NCBI RefSeq assembly: GCF_000226115.1
Contig: NC_016458.1
Span: 930,001-994,000, forward strand
Origin: Thermothielavioides terrestris NRRL 8126
Lineage: Eukaryota > Ascomycota > Sordariomycetes > Sordariales > Chaetomiaceae
Direction of reading: 5' to 3'
Length of the DNA stretch: 64,000 bases
The position numbers were made by a program, and so were the translations under genes. The notes under the pieces are model-generated. The model was not told the origin of the DNA. It made no database searches and saw nothing but the letters and a program-made list of their open reading frames with translations. The stretch's first letter is position 1, and every line of letters starts with the position of its first letter. Shown piece after piece: positions 34,687 to 46,222 of this stretch.

Positions 34687-36838
34687 TCAGGTTGACCCCG
34701 CCGTCGCCGAGTTTGCGGCGTTGCGCAATGACACTGGGCCTTGGAAGCCCGTCTGGGTCTGCTGCGACTGCGACTTCACGTCCTGCAGCTCGACGCCATC
34801 CTTCGAGTCCCCCGCGCGACCAACAGCGCGGTGAGCCCTGCGATGGCTCCCTAGGCGCTGATCGCCGTGGGTATATGCGCCTTTGAACTGATAGTACGTC
34901 GGCGGCCGTGGGCGGCAGAGCACGACGAACCAGTTCTTGAACCAGCTGCCCTGGGTGAAGGCGCGGTACCGGTCCTTCTTGAGGAACTTGTGCGAGTTGA
35001 GATACTCTCGCGTCGTCTCGCCCCTGGCCATGAGGAACACGTGGTACCCCATCAGCGCGGCAGGGTAGAGGAAGCCGATGAAGCCGTAGAGGACCATGGC
35101 GAAGGGAACGCGGAAATGGCTGATGGCATCGCCAACGGAGATGTCCTGACGGTTTGCGTACACCAGGATCTGTGCGAGCGAAGCGCCAGAGAGATAGAGC
35201 GCCAGCAGCGTTGCAGTGGAAATGAAGGTGAAGAAATAGCGGTAATTGCGACGGCCAACGCAGTTGTTGAGCCAGACACAATGGTGGTCTTGAGTCTCAA
35301 CACAGTTGTCGCACAGACGGCAGTGGTGGGCGCGGGGAGGCCGCCAGATGTTGCACGTTTTGCAGTACTTGGTAGGGACCTCCATCGCGGCGGTTGCCGG
35401 GTCAGAGGACTTGACGAGGGCCCATTCTGTGGTCGGAGGCCCAAGTCGTAGGGGGTCTTCGTTTTCGTCTGCTGGAGGGAAACGGTGCATATTCCGAGGT
35501 AAGATCTAGGGTCCGTGTGAGCGTTCGAAGCCGCGGAGCTGGGCAAATGGTAGACCTTACCCCTGGATCCGAGACGGACGCATGGAAAAAGGAGGACATG
35601 CAGATGAAAAATGCATAAGCGAAGGTGATAGGAATTGCGGGCGATATGTTGTCCCAAATCCACGGCGCCGAGAAGATGAAGAACAGGACGGAGGGGAGGA
35701 CAACAAAACCTCCCGTCGCGATATTGACGGGCCGATGTCGGGTGTTTTGCAATCTGCCCCCGAGGCAGAAGACGGTGTTTCCATCGAAATATTCGTAATT
35801 CCGGCCGATTTCCGACTTCTGGTTTTCCTGGGGAGGCCGCCGCTTCCCATCGCCAGTACTGGGCGGGAGCTGGGGCGACGAGGCGAGCGATTCTAGCTTC
35901 TCACCGCCCTGCATTTCTCGATTGCCGCTGCTCGACTCCAGCCTCGGCATGAGAAAGCTCGACCGGAGGGAACGCGGAGTGCGGACAGGAGTTGCGGCAT
36001 TGGCGCCGGCTTTGAAGGTCTTGCTCAGATCGAGCGTGAGATTTGCCGCCGCCTCTGGCTTCCTCTGCAGCGGACGGACGCTGTCGGTCAGGCTTGCCGC
36101 CGGGTTGTGGCCCTGGGTCGGGCTGGTGGTAGCCGTGACGCGGTCGTACGTCTCCTGCTCGGTGAACTCGGTGCCCCTGGAAGGCGGCGGCCGCATGTCT
36201 ACCTCATCAGCAGACTGTGCGCCGACTGGGGGATTGGGATTCGAGACGACACTGCCGCGGTTGGTCTCGTCCGATTCGTCCTGCGCCCCCGTCTGCCGGC
36301 TCATCGTCGTCGGCCTTGTGATTCCTCGCTGCGCTTGCAGCTTCTGCGAGCTCATGGGTCGAAAGAAGGCGTGTGATGTGAGGGTTGGGACATGGCTTCT
36401 GCTCATCGAGCTTGTCGGCCGAGCCCCCGCTGACGAGCTGCCGACGCTGCCAGTGACGCTTCCCCTCTTGCCCGACAACCCACGGCGCAGAGCCGGCCCT
36501 TGAGCCCAAGGGCTCCTCTGAGACACGCCCGTCCTCGCGGTCCCTGGACGCGAAGTAGCATCAGAGTAGAGGCCGCTCCTTCTCTGGCTTCCGGCCCCCC
36601 GATGCGCCTCGGTATCTCCGCCGTCATCCGTCATAATATCCGTCATTCGGGAGGAGATAATGCTCGGAGGGCCGCCGCGCTCAGACCGCGGGAACTGGGG
36701 AAAACTGTCATCGTGGGCGGCAGAGGGGGAGAGAGCCCCAGGCGCTTCGTCTCCAGACACCATCGTGCTCGGTTCTCGCCGTCTGTCGGAGACGGCGCGG
36801 GAGGGAGCTGCGGCCAGGCTTCGAGCATCAATCCGCAC
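34687..36838 (-). CDS. erf2: Palmitoyltransferase ERF2 (DHHC family)
   Basis: Two exons (36838-35561 and 35505-34687) encode about 698 aa. The protein S-palmitoylates Ras and other substrates at the ER membrane with its partner Erf4. The first ~320 residues are a disordered Ser/Pro/Arg-rich region. Two hydrophobic helices follow (near 365-420). The cytosolic cysteine-rich domain runs from YCKTCNIWRPPRAHHC to CETQDHHCVWLNNCVG, with the catalytic DHHC at about 499-502. Two more helices follow (FFTFISTATLLALYLSG and the FAMVLYGFIGFLYPAALMG region), then a TTRE-type segment typical of the family. The intron joins SDPG to ILPRN with consensus borders. The first ATG is listed; Met26 (at 36763) is an alternative start. 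Confidence 0.92.
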
Positions 36839-37805
36839 GGCGAAACATAGCTGATGGCGTTAGGGGTGAAGTAGCTCGAGCGGAACTTGTGGAAAATAGA
36901 CCGGAGGCCGGCGTCGGTCGCAACAGCAACAACAGCGAGGAAGACCGATGATCCGCCGTCAGCCTCGAGGTAAGACACGCGCCGCCAAGCTCAATGACCG
37001 GAAGTGTTCAGGGGCGCGGAGAGCAGGCCGAAGAATTCCGAGTCGAATTGTAAAGATAAGCAGGGAGGCACCAGTGTAAGGAGTGCAAAGGAGCGGCAAA
37101 AGCGAACAAAAAAAAAAGGCGGCGTGGCACTGGGAAAGGGGGGGAAGGAGCGTCAGGAAGCGGAATGTTGCCGCCAATGCAGAGGTTTGCCAGGCTTTTG
37201 GAGTCCAAGCGGCCGGGATTCTTTCGCTGATCACCACTGCCTGGGCAGGCTGGGTCATTGGATGCCGTCACATGCAGGGCATTTGCTTTTCCGCCCACTC
37301 GGGTACTGCATTGCACGGGCCACCCCTAGTGCACAGCACATCCATGGATCCTCTATGTACGGATTCACTGGCAAATTACCCCTGAAAGTGACAGTGATCA
37401 TGCTTGCTCGGTGACTTGCCTCAAGGCAGGGCTGCCTGAGAGAAGCATGTACGCACCAAGTAGCACTGTCTTGCCGTAACGTGGATGAAATACAAGAGCT
37501 TATTCTGCTCACAGGAAGAAAATTAATGGTCCATTTCTGCTCCGAAGCGGATGCTCCTTGAGGGAGCCGCTATGTACGGAGTAGGGATGTACTTTGTGCG
37601 CTGCAGCTGCCAACAGCCGGCCGAAGCCCGGAGCTGCCCGCCTTACGTAATACAATGCCAAGCATTCAGAGCTTCCGCCTTGGCGAAATCGATCGTATGA
37701 TGACCTACACTACCTATCCAAGCTTGCAAACACGGCCGTTTGCCGAGCTCTCGCCGACACCAATTCCTCTCTCCGCCGCCAGTCCACGACAAAGATACAG
37801 TAGCA
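36839..37805. other. Divergent promoter region of erf2 and a small mitochondrial protein gene
   Basis: About 970 bp. Contains the motif TACGGAGTA at 37575-37583, related to other palindromic motifs in the window. No gene was recognised. Confidence 0.45.
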
Positions 37806-38493
37806 ATGGCTTCCATCATTGCGCGCCGAGCTTTCAGCACCACCGTCCGTCGCCTGGCGACCAGCGAGGAGGCGCTCAAGACCGAGTCGAAGAAGAACCC
37901 CGAGATCATGGTGCGTCAAATTCCCACCGCGACCCCCCGATTCTGCGCAGCTATTCCTCGCCTCGCCGGCCACGCGATTCGACAACATAGACCGCCTAGC
38001 CGTGCTTATTTGCCAAGGACTGGGCTGACCGGAAACTTCTCCGCTACAGATTCTCGGTGGTGTCATGGTTTGCGCCATCGCCGGTGCAGGCTTCTACTTC
38101 GGTCAGTCAGATCTTTAAGTGCCCCGGGCCGCAGACATCCCCCTAGTCGTCAGGCGGCAGCATGGCGCGGCCTTCGAGGATGCTAACTCGGCCGTCTCTC
38201 CCATAGGCCGCAGCCCGACGAAGTCCACATCCGAGAGCCCCGTCCCGCTCGCGAAGAACAGCATGCCGTGGGAGGCGGGCTCGGGCCAGGGCAAGTACCA
38301 GTACTACCCCGGCGGTGATGCCAATGCGGCCCCGAAGGATGCCCCCAGCGCCGTCAACGTCGTCGTCATTCCTGATGTCGAGCTCCCCAAGGTATGGCTC
38401 CGACATGCGTCGGGTTCGTGTCTGGGGAAAGCTAACGCTTGTCGGCAGAGGCTCCATGATAAGTACAACAAGTGGGGCAAGGACGGTTACTAG
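37806..38493 (+). CDS. Small single-pass mitochondrial membrane protein
   Basis: Four exons (37806-37910, 38050-38101, 38207-38391, 38449-38493) encode about 128 aa. The N-terminus MASIIARRAFSTTVRRLA is Arg/Ser/Thr-rich without acids and looks like a mitochondrial presequence. One membrane helix follows, MILGGVMVCAIAGAGFYFG, at about 35-53. The rest is soluble: NSMPWEAGSGQGKYQYYPGG, VNVVVIPDVELPK and a final KYNKWGKDGY. Each intron joins in frame with GT-AG borders. I believe similar short proteins of unknown function are conserved in filamentous ascomycetes, but I cannot name one. A role at the inner membrane is inferred only from topology. Confidence 0.8.
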
Positions 38494-39057
38494 ATGTTTC
38501 CTTTCTGAGGGAAGAGAAAGGGCGACAAGTGTAGATAGACTTGGCCGGACAATCGTTTTCCTGGTCCAGGATGGTTTGAATGGAGCTTGTATGAGTTGTA
38601 CACGCCTCGTATCGTCCTGTGGTTTATGCATGCCAGCCCATTGATGATACTCGGCGTCTTCTTCTGAGGCGGAGAGTCAACCACGCCTCAACACACGGCC
38701 CCCGAGCCTTTTACCAGGCCGTCCCACCGTGGCGCTGCACTTCTCGCTGCGCCGACGAAAGCCTAATGCGGCGCCTGTGTTTCACGGCCTCGAGGATGGC
38801 TCCCACTAGAAGCCGATCCATCTTCTTGATGTAACGCCTGTTATACCGCACTGCCGGAGAATTCCCATCTATACGGCCGCATCATGCAGTCGGATGGTCT
38901 AACTATCAGATCCCAACGCGAAGAAATCCAGTGTCATCGTGGGCCAATTCAGAATCCACCAGCGCATCCAGGGCCGTGCGGTCTTCCGTCGCTGTTTGCT
39001 GTGTACTTCCGCACGACCCGGCTTTTGGCGGAACGGCTTCTTCCTCATTCCGTTCCG
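38494..39057. other. Convergent 3' region between the small mitochondrial gene and dr1
   Basis: About 560 bp between two converging genes. No gene or RNA motif was recognised. Confidence 0.5.
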
Positions 39058-40257
39058 TCAGTTGTGCCTCGCCGCGGCTGCAGCAAACTGTTCTTGCTGC
39101 AGCCGCTCCAGTTCCTCCAAGGTCAGGCCGCTCTGCTCAAGTTTGTTTGCCTTCTTCTCGCGCCCCTAGTTCCTGTGTTAGCATTGGCAAACAACAGTTA
39201 GGCCGGCATCTGCTCACCTTCTGAACTTCCTTGTGTTCGGCAGCCGCTTCCAGCACTGCGGGCACATAGTCGGGGAAACCAAGCTGGTCGAGGGCCTTGA
39301 CGATATGATCGCATGCGATCGTCTTTTTGGCCTCCTTTTCCGAAATCTCATTGGCCTCTGAGCTGATAAGGGTGATGAACTCGACGCAGCATTCTATGAG
39401 GACGTCGCGAGCCTCCTTGGAAAATGCGATGCCAGACGATCCGGATAGGATTTCACTGACTATCTTCTGGACGGTCGCTTTGTGAGAAGTCAGCATTTGA
39501 TCGGAACGGCCATCCGTAGCGGACGAGCTAAGGGCTTAGAGGCGCTGGTGGGACGGGCCACGAATGATCTCGTGATCCCAGAACCTGATCGTCCAGCGTC
39601 AGGGTTGAAGATCGATCGAATCCGGGCTTCTCCTCGCGGACGAGGGCCATCAACGCTGCGGCGGGAACAGCCAGTTCAGCCGCCGATGCACAACCAGCAG
39701 CGAGAGACCGTAGCTCTGACCACGACAGCCCGCCCACTTTGGGATGTGCAAAGGCAGCTGAGACACATACCTTTCGGCAATGAGAGGTCATCGTTGCCTG
39801 TCGAGAATTAGCATCCTGGACCAAAACCGGGTGAAAGAAAGCCGGGAATAATAGGAAAAGAATGAGGACTACATGAGCCTCCAGCGTCGACACGCATCCA
39901 GTACCGATCTGAGGCGGCTTGATGGGCATATGGCATTTTGGGCGGAGTCTAAAGAGACGTGCTGGCGCAAGGTGGTTTGAGATGGCAGTTGCAACAAACT
40001 TCCGGTCGACAGTGCCGCAGTTGCTGCTTCTCAGACCTTCCCAGAGCTTTGAACGGCCAGTGCCGGCGCGAGGTCATCTTTATCTGCCTCGGGAGCGGGT
40101 GCAATGGAGTGCAAGGGACGTGGCATTCACTTGAGTTGCCAGGACAAAAGCACGCAAAGCCAAGGTACCAGTGATACAAGACGAGTGGAGTAAGATTAAG
40201 GAAATTGTCCGAAGGGGCGGATGGCACCAACAGACCTCCAAACTCATGATCCGACAT
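39058..40257 (-). CDS. dr1: Negative cofactor 2 beta (NC2-beta / Dr1)
   Basis: Four exons on the minus strand (40257-40236, 39797-39771, 39477-39218, 39165-39058) encode about 138 aa. NC2-beta pairs with NC2-alpha through histone folds, binds TBP on promoters and blocks TFIIA/TFIIB entry. The N-terminus is MSDHEFGGNDDLSLPKATVQ, built from a 22-nt and a 27-nt exon. The histone fold covers about residues 15-95 (KIVSEILSG, FSKEARDVLIECCVEFITLI, ACDHIVKALDQLGFPDYV). The C-terminus is the EQSGLTLEELERLQQEQFAA block that contacts TBP-DNA complexes in the family. Introns keep frame throughout. Intron 1 is 438 bp, long for this genome. Many in-frame ATGs exist, but this start fits the family. Confidence 0.92.
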
Positions 40258-41507
40258 GGCGATGTCCAGGAAAGAGGGTACCAGCCCCACGGACAGTGGC
40301 AATAACGGCAGCAAGAACAACCTGGAACTTCTGGGACTCGACGATGGCGAGGGAACTGACGATGGGTCAAACCAAAATCAAGAAGCGGACTGTCTGGGAG
40401 CGTGGCTCTTGATTGTCTTTGATGGATGCACACATGGTTGTGCGTCAGGTAACCGAGTGCTCCCTTGACTTGGAGTTGACGAGCCTTTATACTGTTGTCT
40501 AACCGAATGGTTGGTTGCTGGTCAGAGTGCCACCTGGTACATGAGCCACGCCGAGCTTGTTCAACCCCACTTTTTGCCACTTAGTTATTTGGAGTGTATC
40601 TGCCCCTCATCCAGCACCAGCCACGGGTGGGTCTGCAAGCTCAGCAGAGGATCACTGCTATAAAAAAAAATAGGTTTGATCTGACCCACTCTCTACCCCC
40701 GTTTCCGCGCGTCCAGTTCTTCCGGCACCGACTCCAGGCCAAAAAATCGCGGACTCGACCCGGTCTCGCAAAATTTATCCATTGTCTTTTTCTTCTCCGC
40801 TCGTGATACATCCAGGAACCACGGGCACGAACCACGGGCACGAACCACGGGTGCGTGTTGCACTGAGATATGGAGTGACCAAGTAAGGTATGCAGACCAA
40901 GCTCCCCTCCTTCAACCACTTCGCTTCACAATGATGAGCCTTTTGTGTCGCCCCAATCATACACAACCATGGTGATTGACACTGTCGCGCCAAACGACAT
41001 TTCTGATACTCTCGTTTCCGATATTCTCCTGTTGCCTGCTGTACTGGTCTAAGCTGACAGCGCCGCAGTTTCGAACATCTCGCATTATCGCATTCTTCCG
41101 ACGTTGAACTCCGACATGATGCCCAAATATGTACTATCCAATTCCGATGAATTATGACGGAAACCTATCGCCTGATTTCCCGAGAGACAAGAGGCACTTG
41201 GAAGAGAAAGCAGCTTTTCGGGGAGGATCACAAAGTGCTGACGCATCGGGCACAGGCTGCGCTGGAGCTGAATGGAGTCTGAAGGAGTCCGTTCTGAATG
41301 GTAGGTGCTTTCAGCAGTGTTGTAGCGGCTTTTGCAGCATGATGAACAACTTTATATTCCATGCTAATACTGAAATTACCTGTGTGGAGGAAAATAAAGC
41401 CTTCTACTTCCCCTGACTGCTTCTTCTCGGCCCCGTTTTGGCCATGCCGATTGCTAGCCTGTTCACCGCTGACCTGATGAGCAGACACATGTTTTGTGGC
41501 CCCACAG
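40258..41507. other. Intergenic region upstream of dr1
   Basis: About 1.25 kb between the dr1 start and the end of the dehydrogenase gene. It holds a 13-bp tandem repeat at 40816-40854 and an A9 tract near 40662. No gene or structural RNA was recognised. Confidence 0.45.
40816..40854. repeat. Three tandem copies of a 13-bp unit
   Basis: GAACCACGGGCAC occurs twice perfectly and a third time with a two-base change. The repeat is intergenic. Confidence 0.9.
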
Positions 41508-42473
41508 CTACTGGCGATATTCAACCAACTCCGGCGCATCCCACCTGGCAACTGTCAGCATTCTGGGCCCGGCGCGGCATTCTGACAACTTACTTGAAGT
41601 ACTTCCCAGAAAGCCCCGGTTTGGCGTCCACCGCGAGTTTCGCAATGATCCCGCCGGCTTGCTCGGGCTTGATCAGCCTTCCTTCTTCGAAGTCGGACTT
41701 GAAAGTCTCGTAGTCCTCCTTCGACATCGCCGCGCCGCCCTTCTCCCGGAGCTCCTTTTGCATGTCGGTGTCAACGCGACCCGGGCTGATTGCCACCGCG
41801 GTGATGTCTGGCTCCTCGACTGCAACATGCCGAGCAAGTGAGTTTAGGGCCGCCTTGGAAGAACCGTACGCTCCCCAGGACGTATAAGCGCTGGTGGCGG
41901 CGCCCGAGGACACGAACACGATCCGACCCTTGGCGGCCCGCAGTTGAGGGATGGTCTCCTTCACCTCGTAGGGCGTCAATGCGCGTTCCGGCTCGTGAAC
42001 TCGGGCGGTTGGATTTCTCTACTCACTAGTGCAAGTGCGCTGAAGAAGTTCGCCTCGTAAAGTTTTCTCCACTCCTCAACGGACGCATCCTCGATGCGAG
42101 TCATCGGGGATAGGACGCCATGGTTGACCACAACTCCATCGACTCTGCCGAACGTGAGGACGGCGAGTTCCGTGGCTCTCCAAGCTGTCTTGGGCAAGCA
42201 TTAGTGGACTGTTCGGGCCATTCGCCCTTGCGTTCCGACAGCCAGTGAAACACAAAGCAGGGAACCAAGTCGATGAGTGCTACTTACGTCAGCGACAGTC
42301 ATATCAGCCGCGAGATATGCAACCTGAGATGGATAGCGCGCCTTGAGCTCTTCAAGCTGCTCGGCGGACCTGGAGACAAGAATGACGCGATGAGAGGCTG
42401 CCAACAGCCACTTGGCCACAGCAAGACCAATACCGCGGCTTGCGCCGGTGACGATGATCACCTTGGATGCCAT
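41508..42473 (-). CDS. Short-chain dehydrogenase/reductase
   Basis: Four exons (42473-42288, 42188-42027, 41964-41594, 41544-41508) encode about 251 aa, the normal length of a classical SDR. The Rossmann NAD(P) motif TGASRGIG is at 9-16. VVVNHG replaces the usual NNAG. The active site serine lies in FVSSGAATS (about 132-140), with Tyr149 and Lys153 in YGSSK. SPGRVDTDMQ is the cofactor/substrate loop. The last exon of 37 nt supplies the end WDAPELVEYRQ; without it the frame stops soon after GKYFK. The closest remembered group is the yeast YIR035C/benzil-reductase-like SDRs; the substrate is unknown. It is transcribed divergently from an FAD oxidoreductase over a 431-bp shared promoter. Confidence 0.9.
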
Positions 42474-42904
42474 TGTTGCCCGGGGGATGCTGATCTTGAA
42501 GTCGCAAGTGGGCGCCTTGGCTGGGCCTTGGTATTGTGATTGCGGGGCAGGTTTTTCCTTGAGCTTGTCAAAAGAATTTCGGGAACCCCTCCTGTGTGGG
42601 GAGCGGGGAGCAATAGTATTATTAACCTACCCCACGGCTCGCATCCCCTCGATCTCCCCACGGCGCTCTGCCCTAGTTGTCGGGGTCTCCATCGAACCCC
42701 TTGGAGCGGATGCTTTGCTGGTGGAGATGGAAAGAGATGGGAGGGGTTGGATCTGCCCAGGCTATATGAGCAGTCGTCCTTGTTTTCCAGCTGATTTTGT
42801 CACCTGGAGCTATTTTACTTCTCTCTTACTTACTTCAATACCAGATACCATTAACTACCGTTTGTCAAAGAAGTCTCGGGCTTCAACCAGCAACGTTCGA
42901 AAAC
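42474..42904. promoter_or_regulatory. Shared bidirectional promoter of the SDR and FAD oxidoreductase genes
   Basis: The two start codons are 431 bp apart and face away from each other. A TATA-like CTATATGAG lies at 42762-42770, about 140 bp before the oxidoreductase ATG, and the leader before 42905 is CT-rich. Shared control is inferred from position only. Confidence 0.5.
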
Positions 42905-44185
42905 ATGGCTCCGAACCATGCTACTGTCATTCTTGGTGCGGGTATCATCGGCGTCTCAACCGCCTATTACCTCTGCCAGCACGAGGACGGATCAAGCATT
43001 CACCTTGTCGAGCCGTCTCCAGAGCTCTTCTCCTCTGCCTCGGGCTACGCAGGCGGGTTTCTCGCCAAAGACTGGTTCGCCCCCTCCGTATCAGAGCTCG
43101 GCGCCCTCAGCTTTGAGGAGCACCGCCGGCTCGCCAAGGAGCATGGCGGGAGAGAAAAATGGGGCTACTCGCCGACTACAAGCGTCAGCTACGCGGCATC
43201 GGCGGCCGCACGCGACTCCCAGAGGCGAGGTGATGACTGGTTGCGAGACGGCACGAGCCGCGCCGACGCAGCTCCCGGGATCCCGGACTCCCGGTCTGGG
43301 ATGACCCCAACTTGGCTGCGGAGGCTTGAGGGCGACCACATCGAGCTCATCAGCGACAAGGACGCGACAGCCCAGGTCGACCCCCTTCTGCTGTGCCGGT
43401 TCCTCCTGCAGGAATGCATCAAGCGCGGCGTGCAGCTGCACCAACCCGCCAAGCCAATCGCCATTAGAACCGATGGGAATGGCGAGCTGGCTGGCATTCG
43501 CATTGCGGATACCAGATCGTCTGCGCAAACGGAGCTGCCCTGCGCGCGGCTCATCATCGCAGCTGGGTGCTGGACGGGCCAGGTTTTTCGGACGCTGTTC
43601 CCCGAATCGGCACTCGAGCTTCCGATCAAGAGCTTAGCCGGACACTCCCTGGTCCTGAAGTCACCACGGTGGCATGCTGGCCTGGAAAGCAACGGATGCC
43701 ACGCCGTCTACACCACGTACAAGGACGCGTTCTGCCCGGAGATGTTTGCCCGCCTCGGAGGCCATATTTATTTCGCGGGCCTGAACTCGGCAGCGCTCCC
43801 GCTCCCGGACGCGGCAGCAGGGAAGGCGACGCCGTACCGGGAGAGCTTGGAGCGGCTGCGGCAGGCGGCCGTCGAGCTTCTCGGCGCGGGGAGCGGGGCG
43901 GAAAACGACCTGGAGATTGTGCGGGAGGGCTTATGCTTCCGGCCCGTGACGCCGTGGGGCACCCCGATTGTCTCCAGGATCCGGGACTGTGATCTTGGCG
44001 CCGGCACAGTGACGAGATCGGGAGCAGGGGGTGTGTTCGTTGCGGCCGGCCACGGGCCGTGGGGCATCGCCCTGAGTCTTGGCACGGGCTTGGTGCTGGC
44101 GGAGATGGTGCAGGGACGGAAGCTCAGTGCGGATATCAGCGGCCTGGCCTTTGACGGCGACAGGGCAAGGTTGTTTGCGAATTGA
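42905..44185 (+). CDS. FAD-dependent amine/D-amino-acid oxidase family protein
   Basis: An intronless gene for 426 aa. The N-terminal dinucleotide-binding motif ILGAGIIGVSTAYYL (9-23) binds the FAD ADP moiety, and the acidic residue at the end of strand 2 is in HLVEPSP. SASGYAGGFLAKDW follows, which in this fungal family marks the flavin site. The C-terminal FAD segment reads GVFVAAGHGPWGIALSLGTG. The fold is that of the DAO / glycine oxidase family. It looks most like fungal Tda3-type putative oxidoreductases; the substrate cannot be told from sequence. The ATG context AAACATGGC is good. Its SDR neighbour might act on a related metabolite, but nothing in sequence proves that. Confidence 0.87.
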   Translation: MAPNHATVILGAGIIGVSTAYYLCQHEDGSSIHLVEPSPELFSSASGYAGGFLAKDWFAPSVSELGALSFEEHRRLAKEHGGREKWGYSPTTSVSYAASAAARDSQRRGDDWLRDGTSRADAAPGIPDSRSGMTPTWLRRLEGDHIELISDKDATAQVDPLLLCRFLLQECIKRGVQLHQPAKPIAIRTDGNGELAGIRIADTRSSAQTELPCARLIIAAGCWTGQVFRTLFPESALELPIKSLAGHSLVLKSPRWHAGLESNGCHAVYTTYKDAFCPEMFARLGGHIYFAGLNSAALPLPDAAAGKATPYRESLERLRQAAVELLGAGSGAENDLEIVREGLCFRPVTPWGTPIVSRIRDCDLGAGTVTRSGAGGVFVAAGHGPWGIALSLGTGLVLAEMVQGRKLSADISGLAFDGDRARLFAN

Positions 44186-46222
44186 AGCGAGAACCATCAG
44201 CAATCAGTTCCCACTGCTCATCGGAAAGTTATGCGCCCCCCCCCCCCCCCTTCCCCCCTTTTCCACTGCAAAGGCTGCTGCCGGTACTGTGCAGGAGCGA
44301 AAGCGTGTCCCTTGTGTGGAGCAGTGGACATGGAGATGCAGAACGGGCGCTTCCCAGCACGCAATCTAATGTTCTCATGAACGCCAACTATTGACTCGGG
44401 GCACCCATCCACGGCGGTTACGAGAGACGGCCGACCCAACGTGCCGGAGCCGGCTAAATCGCCCAATTACCTATCCCCATCCATTGATCGCGTTCGGAGT
44501 ACTGTAGTGCACACACCGTGGTAGCCTCAAGTTACACGACGCCGTGTGATGGTACTGTATTCCGGACACACCACTCAGCCGCTGGCGTCGATGAGAAGTC
44601 GCCCGGGTTTCGGCAGCAACATTCCAACTCCAAACTCCAATGCGGTCCGAAGGCCCTTCCGGAATCGACTGACTCCTTGTGTGCGGGGCAATCAGATCCG
44701 GGTCCCCTGCTGCAGCCACGGCAAGGGCAGGGGTTTGAGGAACCTGGAAGGAGTGCCATGAGCCAATGGGAGGGCCGGTCTTGCCGCCCGACCGCTCCTC
44801 TCTCAAGAGGCTCGCTCGCCATTCGCCGGCTTGCAACTGCACCGTCACCCCGATGCACCAATGCGAGTCGAGGCGACAGCGCCGGTGTTCGTGGCTTGAA
44901 CAATCACAATGTTGGCATTGCATGACATGTTCAGGCCGCTGGCCGCCGGCCGCTCCCCGCTGGGGCCGGTGGCTCGTGTGGGGGATGCGCAATTCCAATT
45001 CGCGTCCTGCACCGCATGCAAGCAAACGTGCCGTGGGCCGCATTTGGCGGCGGTCGGCCGTCGAGGCCGCTCTCGCAATCCCTTGGAGTGGGCAAGTTCA
45101 CTGGCTGAATGCGCCAGGGGTCATCATCGACTTGGCGATGGGCTCATGTCGGCGTTCTTCTTGCACAGTGCCCGAACCATCCCACGGTCCCCCGTAGGTG
45201 GCGGACACAGCACACACCACGGGCTCGATGGGTAATCTTCGTGTGACCACTGGACGCCTATCTTTCCACCCACCACTAGCCCGCTGAAGGGCGAGAAGGG
45301 TTGCACCCGCCAGCGTTACCACGCCGTTCTCCTGCCAGCCAGTTCGGGGGAAGCGCTGCTTGAAGTTGCGGTCACTGCATCCGCTTCCCATGTGCGCACG
45401 TTGCCAGCTGCGCGTGCCTCCCGCCTGCGTTGTGCAACCTCAAGGTGCGAGATAACAGCTGCCGAGAACCGACAGCGCTCGCAGATCTCTGCGGAGCAAG
45501 GTCAAACTTCCCTCCCCCAGTTGACGAACCTGGGCTTCCCTCCCTCCCTCCCCGGACCTGCAAGGCCCCAGGCCTAGCGCGCCGCTTGTGCAGGTCTCCC
45601 GAAGTCGGTTGATGCTAGTTAACGTTACCGGCCGTGCCGCGGAGGAACCAACGAGCTATCGACTCACACCCTCCCAGCGTGATACCTTCTGCAGCCCTGC
45701 AGCGTGGTTGTCCAATATTAAAGCCCGCTCAACCGCTGCTCCCCGCTCGCCGCTGTCCATACACACATACTTGTATCCGTATTCCAGGTTTCAAGAGTGG
45801 CTTGGCTCCCGTCAGACAACACGACCGAGTTGCGCCCAAGGAAGCTTCAGTCAACACTGAGGCGCTAACGTTCCTGCTCGGTCTTCCTGTTGCGGGCTTA
45901 TATCTCCTCGCCTTCTCTCCTGCGCCGCGGCCACAGCGACGTCTCTGATCTCTCCCGGTTGCCGTCTTCTCCCGTGCCGGCCTGCTCTCAATGGCCTCTT
46001 CCAGCGTCCTCAATGTTCTTTAACTTCGACCAAATCCGGTAAACCGGCATTCCCTTCTTTTTGCGGCCGTCATCGACTGCACCGGCCGATCCGCTGGGCG
46101 CTGCGTGCATCCCTCGGCCTCGCGGGGTAACTAAGGGGTAGCAAAGGAGCGCCCCGGCGACTGGTCGCTCGGAACTCTTGTATTGTGGTGTTCGGTGCGT
46201 GCCAGAACACAGCACAGCACAA
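44186..46222. other. Long upstream region of the second ferric reductase
   Basis: About 2 kb with no supported gene. It contains a run of 15 C at 44236-44250 and a CGGAGTACT motif at 44495-44503. Open frames on both strands between 44.5 and 45.4 kb have no recognisable domain. The last several hundred bases are probably leader and promoter. Confidence 0.45.
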
